Below, one piece after another: positions 1 through 6,038 of a stretch of 13,627 nucleotides of DNA. Each line of letters opens with the position of its first letter. Position 1 is the first letter of the stretch. Source of the stretch: Pedosphaera sp. (GTDB lineage Bacteria > Verrucomicrobiota > Verrucomicrobiia > Limisphaerales > UBA9464); assembly GCA_009695405.1 (NCBI GenBank), contig SIAZ01000081.1:1-13627 (forward strand), read 5' to 3'. The position numbers and the translations under genes are program-made. The notes under the pieces are model-generated. The model did no database searches. It saw only the letters and a list, made by a program, of their open reading frames with translations, and had not been told where the DNA came from.

Positions 1-57
1 AGTGAATGGGTTATCAAAATAATTTAGCGAAATAACACCCCTAGAAAAAGACAGCAG

Positions 58-69
58 AGAAGATCTTCT
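58..69. repeat. 12-bp perfect palindrome
   Basis: AGAAGATCTTCT reads identically on both strands and sits in the AT-rich segment beyond the recA break. It could be a protein-binding dyad or part of an element end. No partner copy was seen elsewhere in the window. Confidence 0.5.
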
Positions 70-90
70 ATAAAAGTGCAGAGAACAGCC

Positions 91-139
91 AATTCGGTTC
101 AATATCGAATTATTTGGTTAGCGCAACCTAATGCCAAAT
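91..139. repeat. Two adjacent stem-loops
   Basis: The first stem pairs AATTCG (91-96) with CGAATT (106-111) around a 9-nt loop. The second starts at the very next base: ATTTGG plus TTAG (112-121) pairs with CTAA (128-131) and CCAAAT (134-139), giving ten base pairs with a 2-nt bulge and a 6-nt loop. Hairpins stacked end to end in AT-rich non-coding DNA suggest a folded RNA or recombination-site-like DNA. The function is unknown. Confidence 0.5.
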
Positions 140-204
140 TCAAAGAAAAATCAGTCCTAAAAAACTCAATAAAATGAAAAAATCCGCTCAGAATCAGAAA
201 ACAG

Positions 205-633
205 TTAAAATATCCTTGCCCTCTTACATAGCAGGAATTTGCTTTTTTTGACGCTGGGGGTAATAAAGGCAGCCACCCCGCCGGCCTTTTGGGCGTTGGC
301 GATTAGGTGGAGCATTAGAGTTGTTTTGCCAGAAGATTCCGGCCCATAGATTTCGACAACTCGACCGCGGGGGATGCCGCCCACTCCGAGAGCGAGGTCG
401 ATAGCAAGGGCGCCGGTTGGGATAACTTCGATAGGGCGCAGCACTTGCGATCCCAATCGCATAATAGAGCCTTCGCCGTATGTTTTTGTGATCGTGGAAA
501 TTGCAGATTCGAGTTCTTTAAGTTTGGCGGCACTCGGTCTGGGGACTTCGGTCAAACCGGTTAACGGAACGGCGTTGACTGTGGCGGGGATTTTAGTTTC
601 GGACTTAGATAAGATAGGTGTTTTTTCGGCCAT
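205..633 (-). CDS. recA: RecA N-terminal part, reading frame broken after residue 124
   Basis: RecA forms an ATP-dependent filament on single-stranded DNA for homologous recombination and SOS induction. The first 124 residues are clearly RecA: a variable 35-residue lead, the N-terminal helix, the 'YGEGSIMRLG' and 'IPTGALAIDLALG.GGIPRGR' blocks, and Walker A GPESSGKTT at about 97-105, ending at 'GGVAAFI'. The next residues in the family are DAEHALDP, containing the catalytic glutamate. Here the frame instead runs 18 unrelated, Lys/Ser/Arg-rich residues and stops. Walker B, the DNA-binding loops L1 and L2 and the C-terminal domain are all absent, so this product alone cannot be an active recombinase (family knowledge). 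The break falls at about base 262, where the composition turns AT-rich. No Shine-Dalgarno sequence precedes the ATG at 633. The aldo/keto-reductase gene ends 60 bp upstream on the same strand. Either an intron or insertion splits the gene, or it is a remnant or an assembly break. Confidence 0.85.
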   Translation of the reverse strand: MAEKTPILSKSETKIPATVNAVPLTGLTEVPRPSAAKLKELESAISTITKTYGEGSIMRLGSQVLRPIEVIPTGALAIDLALGVGGIPRGRVVEIYGPESSGKTTLMLHLIANAQKAGGVAAFITPSVKKSKFLLCKRARIF

Positions 634-693
634 AATAGGAGAATGTAGATGAGCTGTTGGAGATTTGAGAAAGAGGATTTTAAAAGAAAGCGA

Positions 694-1917
694 TCAGTGG
701 GTGTAAATGAGATCTGTGTCGGGGTGAATACCCCAACGTTCGGCGACTGATTCGAGATCGGCATCCAGATTCCATTGATCAGGAAGAGAATCGGTGGTGT
801 GACCTCGTTTGGCGCCTTTTAGAGCCATTGAGCCGATATTGTTACCAATGTGAGCGATCCGTTCGAGTTCATCGGTGCTTAAGTTGACCCGTTTAACTCC
901 AGCTAGATCATCGACCTTGGATTCGATAGTGCGAGATCCGTCTCCTATTTCTTGAATGAGTGTGGGAATGACGGATTCGACGGCCGGTTGAGCGAGATTC
1001 CACGCCGCGGCCAGTTGAAGCGGGGTGAGGTTATGTTTGGCGGCAATGGGGCGGAGATGAATGAGCTTTTCAACAGCGGCTTCGACCCATCCGGCAGGTC
1101 GGAAAGCGCGATGATCTTGGGGACCAAAGCTGTGGCCGGGGCGGACGTCATCGTGAAAGACCCCGCCGTAATCCACGACACGGGTAAGGATGCGGATATT
1201 GTGTGCTTTGGCAGCAGGTAGAGCCAATGATCCTAGCCAAGGTTCAAAGGGACCAAGAATGAGCATGGCCCAATCGATGAGTGGACTGAACCGTTCGAAA
1301 CAACGGATGAGGTCGAGAGTGAATCCGTTGGCAGGGCCAGGGGCGATTCCAAGACGATCGGTTAATCCAGCGTCAACTAATCTCTGAAGTTCAGTCCAAA
1401 CCGTGTCTTGAGTGTAGCCAATCAGGTCCGGGTTATGAAGGAGCAGAACATCGAATTTGGAAACTTGGCAGCGTTCGAGAGATTTTTCAGTGGCCATTCG
1501 TAGGTAGGATCCATAGTCCTGCTTTGTACGAAGACGCGGGTCAGTAAAGCGGGGGAACCCTTTTGCTCCATCCCGCCGTGTGGCGTAAAAATCATGTCCA
1601 ATGCAACCCACGAGGCAGTAAGAATGCCTAGGGATCCCGGACAACGCCTGTCCGAGGAGGGTATCTGCTTCGCCGGATCCGTAGACGTCAGCGGTGAGAA
1701 AAGTTCGAATTCCTTGGTTCCAAGCGTGGCGAACGAGTTGAGTCCATCGAGCGGTGTCGAGGGGGTGCCCGTAGTTCATGAAGCGCCCACCGTTCCAAGT
1801 ACCAAAGGCGGTTTGGGTAATGTCCATTGGGGATACTTTCCGAACTCTTGGCCTTGGGTGCGATAGGATTCTGCGAGGAATATTTGTGGTGAGGTGCGGC
1901 AGGAGTGCTGGAGTCAT
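694..1917 (-). CDS. Aldo/keto reductase-like protein lacking two catalytic residues
   Basis: This is a TIM-barrel protein of the aldo/keto reductase superfamily, which normally reduces carbonyls with NADPH. Family blocks are visible: the 'GTWNGGRF' strand near residue 40, 'FLTADVYGSGEADTLLGQAL' at 73-92, 'FDVLLLHNPD' at 155-164, and the helix and strand near 298-318 ('LTPLQLAAAWNL', 'VESVIPT'). Of the usual tetrad Asp-Tyr-Lys-His, Tyr79 and His161 are present. The Asp position is Leu74 and the Lys position aligns with Cys105, so conventional chemistry is doubtful. The ATG at 1917 overlaps the prepilin stop by ATGA. However, the first 30 residues are basic and Pro-rich and unlike the family. 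An internal ATG at 1827 (Met31) has a GGAAAG 8 nt upstream and is an equally good start. recA follows 60 bp downstream. Confidence 0.85.
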   Translation of the reverse strand: MTPALLPHLTTNIPRRILSHPRPRVRKVSPMDITQTAFGTWNGGRFMNYGHPLDTARWTQLVRHAWNQGIRTFLTADVYGSGEADTLLGQALSGIPRHSYCLVGCIGHDFYATRRDGAKGFPRFTDPRLRTKQDYGSYLRMATEKSLERCQVSKFDVLLLHNPDLIGYTQDTVWTELQRLVDAGLTDRLGIAPGPANGFTLDLIRCFERFSPLIDWAMLILGPFEPWLGSLALPAAKAHNIRILTRVVDYGGVFHDDVRPGHSFGPQDHRAFRPAGWVEAAVEKLIHLRPIAAKHNLTPLQLAAAWNLAQPAVESVIPTLIQEIGDGSRTIESKVDDLAGVKRVNLSTDELERIAHIGNNIGSMALKGAKRGHTTDSLPDQWNLDADLESVAERWGIHPDTDLIYTH

Positions 1918-2597
1918 GGGTGCCAGATCAGTGGACTATTGGAGTTGGAGGCAGCGGAACGAGGTGTGCTGAAGTGTCGCACTGAACCGTCCACAAAAAG
2001 AATGTTGGCACCGTTGCCGTGGATTTGTGGATGAAGATTGCCCCGATCCGCACAGGCTGCAAGGCGACCATTGTCGAAGAGCCAGACGGTCTGAGATGGA
2101 GTGGGGACAGAATCAGTTCGGGTTTGTTGAGTGTTACGGCCGTTGCCGTTGAGTTCGCGATTCAGGCAATAGTGGAAGAGCAAATTTCCGTTGCTTCGTC
2201 GTCGATTTGACGGGCAGAACCAGAGCGGGTTCCCTAAAGAGGACTGGGCATTGGTCCGCCAAGCACCCTTTGCATGGTAAGGTTTGATGGAGAGAAAAGG
2301 AGGCAGATCGGCGTACCAAGCTCGAGAGCGAGAAATGCCATTGGGTGCTCCGTCCCAAGGAAGAAATCCCGCCGAATCGGCAGAATAAAGAGAGGTTGAG
2401 AGGGCCCATTGACGGAGAGTACTGAGGCAGGAGATTGCACCAACCCGATGGAATGTTCGGGCGAGAGTCGGCATAAGTAATGCAGTGAACAGGGCAATAA
2501 CCGCCGCGACAACGAGGAGTTCGACGAGAGTAAAGGCGAGAGGTCGGCGGATCTTAATCTTAAATCGCGGTAATTTTGTGGAGGCGATGGATTTCAT
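1914..2597 (-). CDS. Prepilin-type cleavage/methylation protein with H-x9-DG motif
   Basis: This is a type IV pilin or type II secretion pseudopilin-like protein. From the ATG at 2597 it has 227 residues: a 21-residue basic leader ending RRPLA, then FTLVELLVVAAVIALFTALL, the classic class III signal and hydrophobic N-terminal helix, with Glu at position 5 of the mature form. The residue before cleavage is Ala rather than the usual Gly. The globular part holds 'WFCPSNR' and ends with HGNGANILFVDG, an H-x9-DG signature. That signature marks a large paralogous family in Planctomycetes, Verrucomicrobia and Lentisphaerae whose members are processed by a PilD-type peptidase. The frame is open further upstream (ATG at 2624, TTG at 2735), but those starts would make an unusually long leader. 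No start has a clear ribosome-binding site. The stop overlaps the next gene by ATGA, which suggests translational coupling. The exact role is unknown. Confidence 0.85.
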   Translation of the reverse strand: MKSIASTKLPRFKIKIRRPLAFTLVELLVVAAVIALFTALLMPTLARTFHRVGAISCLSTLRQWALSTSLYSADSAGFLPWDGAPNGISRSRAWYADLPPFLSIKPYHAKGAWRTNAQSSLGNPLWFCPSNRRRSNGNLLFHYCLNRELNGNGRNTQQTRTDSVPTPSQTVWLFDNGRLAACADRGNLHPQIHGNGANILFVDGSVRHFSTPRSAASNSNSPLIWHP

Positions 2598-2776
2598 TCG
2601 GTCTGGTAACCGACGCAATGACATCAGAAGAGGAAAGGTTCTGCACTGGGCGAGTGGCGCCCACCCCCTATAGCATTCGGACCAGCGTGCATTCGCCAGT
2701 ATCGTCCTCTTTTTACTTTGTATGACCCTGCCCAACAGGCTTCTCCACCTTCAGTTAATTCGTCCACAGAACAGAC

Positions 2777-2846
2777 TGATTACTTATCTGCGGTGAATGG
2801 GAGTTCGTAGCACAATTACTGTCGGAGTTTCCCGAGTGATTACTTA
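2777..2846. repeat. 10-bp direct repeat with 60-bp period
   Basis: TGATTACTTA occurs at 2777-2786 and again at 2837-2846, exactly 60 bp apart. A shorter related copy, GAGTGATTA, is shared by 2834-2842 and 2955-2963, the latter overlapping the serA stop. The spacing is close to an integral number of helical turns, so paired operator sites upstream of the prepilin gene are one possibility. No regulator is identified. Confidence 0.4.
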
Positions 2847-2852
2847 CGAACT
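2802..2852. repeat. Inverted repeat with nested hairpin
   Basis: AGTTCGTA (2802-2809) is the exact inverse of TACGAACT (2845-2852). Within the 35-bp interval a smaller hairpin pairs TCGG (2822-2825) with CCGA (2832-2835). It has no T-tract, so it is not a standard terminator. It may be a leader structure of the downstream minus-strand genes. Confidence 0.4.
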
Positions 2853-2960
2853 AAGGCGAATTTAGGAGGAGAAGAGATTGCTGCCCTCTAAAGTGAGCGG
2901 ACTTCCTCATCGCCTAAAAAACGTCTGGACTGGGGCAAAGCGGTCTTTGTGGTTGAGTGA

Positions 2961-4559
2961 TTAGAGGGTGACTACTCGAACGTTATAAATGGCTCGGTCA
3001 GCGGCGAGTTGGTCGAGGCAATCCTTTAGGGGTTTGGTATCTAAAAGTAGGACGGTGAGGGCCTGTCCCCCAGCGGCCTCTCGACCGAGGCTCATGCTGG
3101 CGATGTTGACATTGTGATCGGCAAGAATGCTGCCTAACTTGCCGATCATTCCGGGGCGATCTTGATGATTGAGCAATAAAATGGTGCCGCTGGTAGGGAT
3201 CTCGACGGCGGTGCTGAACAGTCGGACGATCCGAGGATTGTTAGGCGATCCAAAGAACGTCCCGCCTGCGCTCCCTACTTTAATGTCGCCGGCGAACAAC
3301 TGAACATGGAGCCATTCGTTAAAAGTGACCGGCTCATCGGATCGCTTTTCTTCGACGGTGATACCCAGATTCGATGCAATGGATCGGACATTGATCGTGT
3401 TGACATCTTGAGGTCCGTTGGTGCTGAGAAATCCCTTCAAAACGGCGCGGGTCACCGGATCTGTAGCGGGTAAGTCCTTGGCTTTACCTCCAAAGGTGAC
3501 GTAGAGACGATCCACACCCGAGGCGCCCATTTGACTCAGCAACTTGCCAATTTTTTCCCCTAGAGCGACGTAGGGTTGGACGATTTCGAAAGATTTGGCA
3601 TCGACGCCGGGCAGGTTCACTGCGTTACGAACTTCTCCGGTGAGTAGAAAACTAGCAATAATTTCGGCGACCTCGAGTCCACATTTTTCCTGAGCTTCCT
3701 CGGTACTAGCACCGAGGTGAGGAGTCAGGATCACATTGGGTAGCGACCGCAAAGGATGATCTGCGGCGAGGGGTTCGGTAGCAAAGACATCGAGAGCGGC
3801 ACCGGCGATCTTGCCGGAAACGAGGGCGACAACTAGGTCCGTTTCATTAATAATTTCGCCACGAGCACAATTTACAATCCATACCCCCGGCTTCATTTTA
3901 GCGATTGATTCGGCATTGATCATCCCGCGGGTCTCTGCGGTGACCGGCATATGAACGGTGATGAAGTCAGAGGATTGATAAAGAGAGTCAACTTCTGTGG
4001 CGAGGTCTACGCCCAGCTGTTTGGCTCGCGATTCAGTGAGGAAGGGGTCATAGGCAAGAACTTTCATGCCAAAGGCAAGAGCCCGCTTGGCGACTTCCGA
4101 ACCGATACGCCCCATACCGAGAACGCCCAAAGTTTTTCCGAAAATCTCTATACCTTGATAGGCTTTCCTGTCCCATTTTCCGGCAACCATGGTCGCGTGA
4201 GCCTGTGGAATTCTGCGCGCCAGAGCACCTAGCATAAAGAAGGTTAGTTCGGCGGTGGTGATAGTATTTCCAGCGGGAGTGTTCATCACCACGACGCCGC
4301 GTTGGGTTGCGGCTTCCACATCCACATTATCGATCCCGACTCCGGCACGGCCGACGACCCGGAGCTTAGGCGCGGCATCTAGGATTGCGCGTGTTACTTT
4401 TGTTTCGGACCGGACCACCATGGCTTCGACATCGGCGAGGAGCGGCAACAGTTCAGCTTCGGGAAGGCGCTTAGGAAGGACGGTTACCTTGAACTCGGGT
4501 CGAGCGTGGAAATACGCAATCCCACGGAGGGAAATGGGGTCACAGACAAGAACGTGCAT
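2961..4559 (-). CDS. serA: D-3-phosphoglycerate dehydrogenase (long form with ACT domain)
   Basis: The enzyme oxidises 3-phosphoglycerate to 3-phosphohydroxypyruvate with NAD, the first step of phosphorylated serine synthesis in the cytoplasm. At 532 residues it has the long form's usual length. The substrate domain is residues 1-95 and 285-315. The Rossmann domain has GMGRIG at 148-153 and 'AYDP' at 169-172. The catalytic triad is visible as Arg233 (NCARGE), Glu262 (ATEPL) and His281 (PHLGAST). An intervening ASB-type domain spans about 320-450. A C-terminal ACT domain (459-532, with NHQDRPGMIG) normally mediates serine feedback. The ATG at 4559 gives a natural N-terminus for the family ('VLVCDPIS'). 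No Shine-Dalgarno sequence is visible. The gene stands alone, divergent from the TPR gene. Confidence 0.97.
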   Translation of the reverse strand: MHVLVCDPISLRGIAYFHARPEFKVTVLPKRLPEAELLPLLADVEAMVVRSETKVTRAILDAAPKLRVVGRAGVGIDNVDVEAATQRGVVVMNTPAGNTITTAELTFFMLGALARRIPQAHATMVAGKWDRKAYQGIEIFGKTLGVLGMGRIGSEVAKRALAFGMKVLAYDPFLTESRAKQLGVDLATEVDSLYQSSDFITVHMPVTAETRGMINAESIAKMKPGVWIVNCARGEIINETDLVVALVSGKIAGAALDVFATEPLAADHPLRSLPNVILTPHLGASTEEAQEKCGLEVAEIIASFLLTGEVRNAVNLPGVDAKSFEIVQPYVALGEKIGKLLSQMGASGVDRLYVTFGGKAKDLPATDPVTRAVLKGFLSTNGPQDVNTINVRSIASNLGITVEEKRSDEPVTFNEWLHVQLFAGDIKVGSAGGTFFGSPNNPRIVRLFSTAVEIPTSGTILLLNHQDRPGMIGKLGSILADHNVNIASMSLGREAAGGQALTVLLLDTKPLKDCLDQLAADRAIYNVRVVTL

Positions 4560-4666
4560 AAAGTCGGTGGAACAATAGGAAGTGAAGGCGGTTCGGTCAA
4601 CGCAGGAGGAAGCCAGCGGTTCGGTCTTGTCTTTCCTCTTTGGACGGCAATCATCTGTCCATCGTT
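4560..4666. promoter_or_regulatory. Divergent intergenic region (serA / TPR gene)
   Basis: The 107 bp between the serA start (minus) and the TPR-protein start (plus) must carry both transcription starts unless transcripts come from further away. I see no good -35/-10 pair and no clear operator. It is listed because of the divergent gene order only. Confidence 0.3.
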
Positions 4667-5401
4667 ATGAGTTTGCAGATCCAACCTAAGCATGAAGAAC
4701 AACAACATGAATTCGACCTGTCTTTTTCCGCCATGACTTGGCTCGAGGAAAATAAGCGACTTTTGACAATCGCCTTTGTGATTGTGTCGTTGGGGGTCGT
4801 TGGGGCGATCATTAAAAAGAATCTCCGAGCAACTTCGGAGGCAGCAGCAGAGAGCGCTCTTTTTGATGTTCTTAAATTGGGCGTTAAAGACACGGTTATC
4901 TCCGCTCAATCTTTAAATAAGGTGGTTGCTGAACACTCGGGGACTAAGGCAGCCGAACGGGCTTTATTTCTGGTTGCGACTCGCCAGTACGAGGAAGGGA
5001 AATTCCTCGATGCACAGAAAACCTTTGAAACCTTTGTCGCTGCTTATTCCGAAAGTTCCCTGAATGCGACAGCGGATCTTGGGATTGCGACATCTCTCGA
5101 TGCTCAGAATAAAACAACCGAGGCTATTTCAGCCTATCAGAGCTTCATTACTCGCTTTCCCAAAGATTCTCTGATCGTTGATGCCCGACTTTCCAAGGCC
5201 CGTATACATGAGTCGATCAAGCAATTTAAGGAAGCTCTGGCTTTGTACGATGAGCTCGGTCGGGGAGGATTTAATGGGGGCACGCAGGAAGCGGCTCGGC
5301 GTCGTACTTTATTAATTCAGGCGAACCCTGACTTAGGCCCAAAGCCGGCCGCCATGACCAACTCAATCAAGATTCCCTCGGTTGGTCATTCAGTGCCGTA
5401 A
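4667..5401 (+). CDS. Membrane-anchored tetratricopeptide-repeat protein
   Basis: This 244-residue protein has a cytoplasmic N-terminal tail of about 30 residues, one transmembrane helix at about 31-49 (TIAFVIVSLGVVGAII), and a helical repeat region. Three TPR-like units can be traced at about 95-128 ('AAERALFLVATRQYEEGKF..A'), 133-166 and 170-200 ('DARLSKARIHESIKQFKEAL'). The topology and size resemble YfgM- and YbgF-like envelope TPR proteins that act as scaffolds for periplasmic chaperones or the divisome, but no specific role can be assigned. The ATG at 4667 was chosen over a TTG at 4640, because the latter adds only nine residues without family character. No Shine-Dalgarno sequence is visible. 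The tail ends in a Pro-rich disordered stretch. It is divergent from serA with no operon partner. Confidence 0.8.
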   Translation: MSLQIQPKHEEQQHEFDLSFSAMTWLEENKRLLTIAFVIVSLGVVGAIIKKNLRATSEAAAESALFDVLKLGVKDTVISAQSLNKVVAEHSGTKAAERALFLVATRQYEEGKFLDAQKTFETFVAAYSESSLNATADLGIATSLDAQNKTTEAISAYQSFITRFPKDSLIVDARLSKARIHESIKQFKEALALYDELGRGGFNGGTQEAARRRTLLIQANPDLGPKPAAMTNSIKIPSVGHSVP

Positions 5402-5516
5402 AGTCAGAGCTCGTGTTCGCCTCAGCTACCAACGTCTGTCGTTAATCTCATAGGGAGGGAGTAAAAGGTCTCTTCCAGTTATCAAACGATAAGGCAAGGT
5501 GCGCGATTTGTTTCCG

Positions 5517-5573
5517 CTGGGTCGATTGAGATTCTACCTGTTCTCATCGATGAACTCAATTTTCTGGACCCAG
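5517..5573. repeat. Tiered hairpin upstream of the Nudix gene
   Basis: Nested inverted repeats are CTGGGTC (5517-5523) with GACCCAG (5567-5573), ATTGAG (5525-5530) with CTCAAT (5555-5560), and TTC (5541-5543) with GAA (5552-5554). The loop contains the palindrome TCATCGATGA (5544-5553). There is no T-tract, so it is not a typical terminator. It lies 43 bp before the Nudix start codon and could be a leader structure or an operator. Confidence 0.45.
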
Positions 5574-5616
5574 TGAAAACGAACGTTCATCGCCGCCTTA
5601 ATAAAATTTTTTGGTG

Positions 5617-6009
5617 ATGATTTCTCTTCCCATCGATGTGTCGGCGGGAATTGTTCTTCGCGATGGGCTAATTCTGATCACCCAACGGAAGAAGGGAAGT
5701 CACATGGGAGGATTTTGGGAGTTCCCAGGTGGAAAAAGAAATCCGGATGAGTCTTGGGAGGTCTGCCTGATTAGGGAACTTGAGGAGGAATTAGGAATTG
5801 GGGTCACGGTTGGCGCCCTCCGATTTGAAATCACTCATTCTTATCCGTTGAAATCGGTCCATTTGCGTTTCTATCTCTGCACCTTGTCACGCGGCGAACC
5901 TCAACCAATCGACTGTGAGGCTGTCCTCTGGGTTCGACCTGTCGATTTGCGGCTTTATACTTTCCCAGAGGCGGACGAAGCATTGGTCCGCTTGCTTACG
6001 GATGGATAA
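5617..6009 (+). CDS. MutT-like Nudix hydrolase
   Basis: Nudix enzymes hydrolyse nucleoside diphosphates linked to another moiety; MutT-type members remove 8-oxo-dGTP from the nucleotide pool. From the ATG at 5617 the protein has 130 residues, the usual MutT length. The complete Nudix box G-x5-E-x7-REUxEExGU is present, with Gly39, Glu45, Arg53, Glu54, Glu57, Glu58 and Gly60. It is preceded by the MutT-like 'GGFWEFPGGK'. TTG (5611) and GTG (5614) in frame just upstream are alternative starts, and none has a ribosome-binding site. The MutT-like sequence and short length favour nucleotide sanitation, but the substrate cannot be proven from sequence. It is convergent with the DsbD-type gene, 29 bp away. 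Confidence 0.93.
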   Translation: MISLPIDVSAGIVLRDGLILITQRKKGSHMGGFWEFPGGKRNPDESWEVCLIRELEEELGIGVTVGALRFEITHSYPLKSVHLRFYLCTLSRGEPQPIDCEAVLWVRPVDLRLYTFPEADEALVRLLTDG

Positions 6010-6038
6010 AAAGAGGATTTAAAGGCGTGCAGCTAACC

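Larger units (their letters stand above)
1..261. other. AT-rich non-coding segment replacing the rest of recA
   Basis: This stretch is clearly AT-richer than the genes around it. It lies where the remainder of recA (minus strand) should be. No frame in it looks like a real gene: the best plus-strand candidate is a 25-codon frame at 174-251 with low-complexity composition. It contains a perfect 12-bp palindrome (58-69) and two back-to-back hairpins (91-111 and 112-139), so it could be structured RNA or the end of a mobile element. Candidate explanations are a group I intron interrupting recA, an insertion-element end, a rearrangement, or an assembly junction. Nothing here decides between them, because the sequence is cut off at base 1. 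Confidence 0.5.
2598..2960. other. Intergenic region between serA and the prepilin gene
   Basis: No supported gene lies here; only the upstream extension of the prepilin frame reaches into it, to a TTG at 2735. It holds a GC hairpin (TGGGCG 2647-2652 with CGCCCA 2658-2663), a 10-bp direct repeat and an 8-bp inverted repeat (listed separately). On the minus strand it would be the leader or promoter region of the prepilin-AKR-recA run. No convincing -35/-10 pair was found, nor an intrinsic terminator with a T-tract after serA. Confidence 0.5.

Noticed and set aside
174..251. 25-codon plus-strand frame starting MKKSAQNQKT in the AT-rich segment.
   Set aside because: Too short, low complexity, no ribosome-binding site and no recognisable features.
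205..262. An intein in RecA at the break.
   Set aside because: The frame stops 18 codons after the junction and does not begin with Cys or Ser, so no protein-splicing element can be read through.
240..262. A group II intron starting at the recA break.
   Set aside because: The sequence after the junction does not show the GUGYG 5' end expected of group II introns.
2134..2512. Additional minus-strand frames (2134-2409, 2234-2512) inside the prepilin gene.
   Set aside because: They are alternative frames of a gene with clear pilin signal and H-x9-DG signature.
2870..2915. Minus strand GAGGAAGTCCG followed by AGGGCAGC, resembling the 5' conserved region of RNase P RNA.
   Set aside because: The rest of the RNase P RNA core (downstream conserved regions and 3' pairing strand) is not found in the following 300 nt, so the match is likely chance.
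4484..4909. Minus-strand frame of 141 codons covering the serA start and the TPR gene start.
   Set aside because: It lies antisense to the TPR gene and overlaps the serA 5' end in another frame; composition is Ser/Pro/Arg-rich with no domain.
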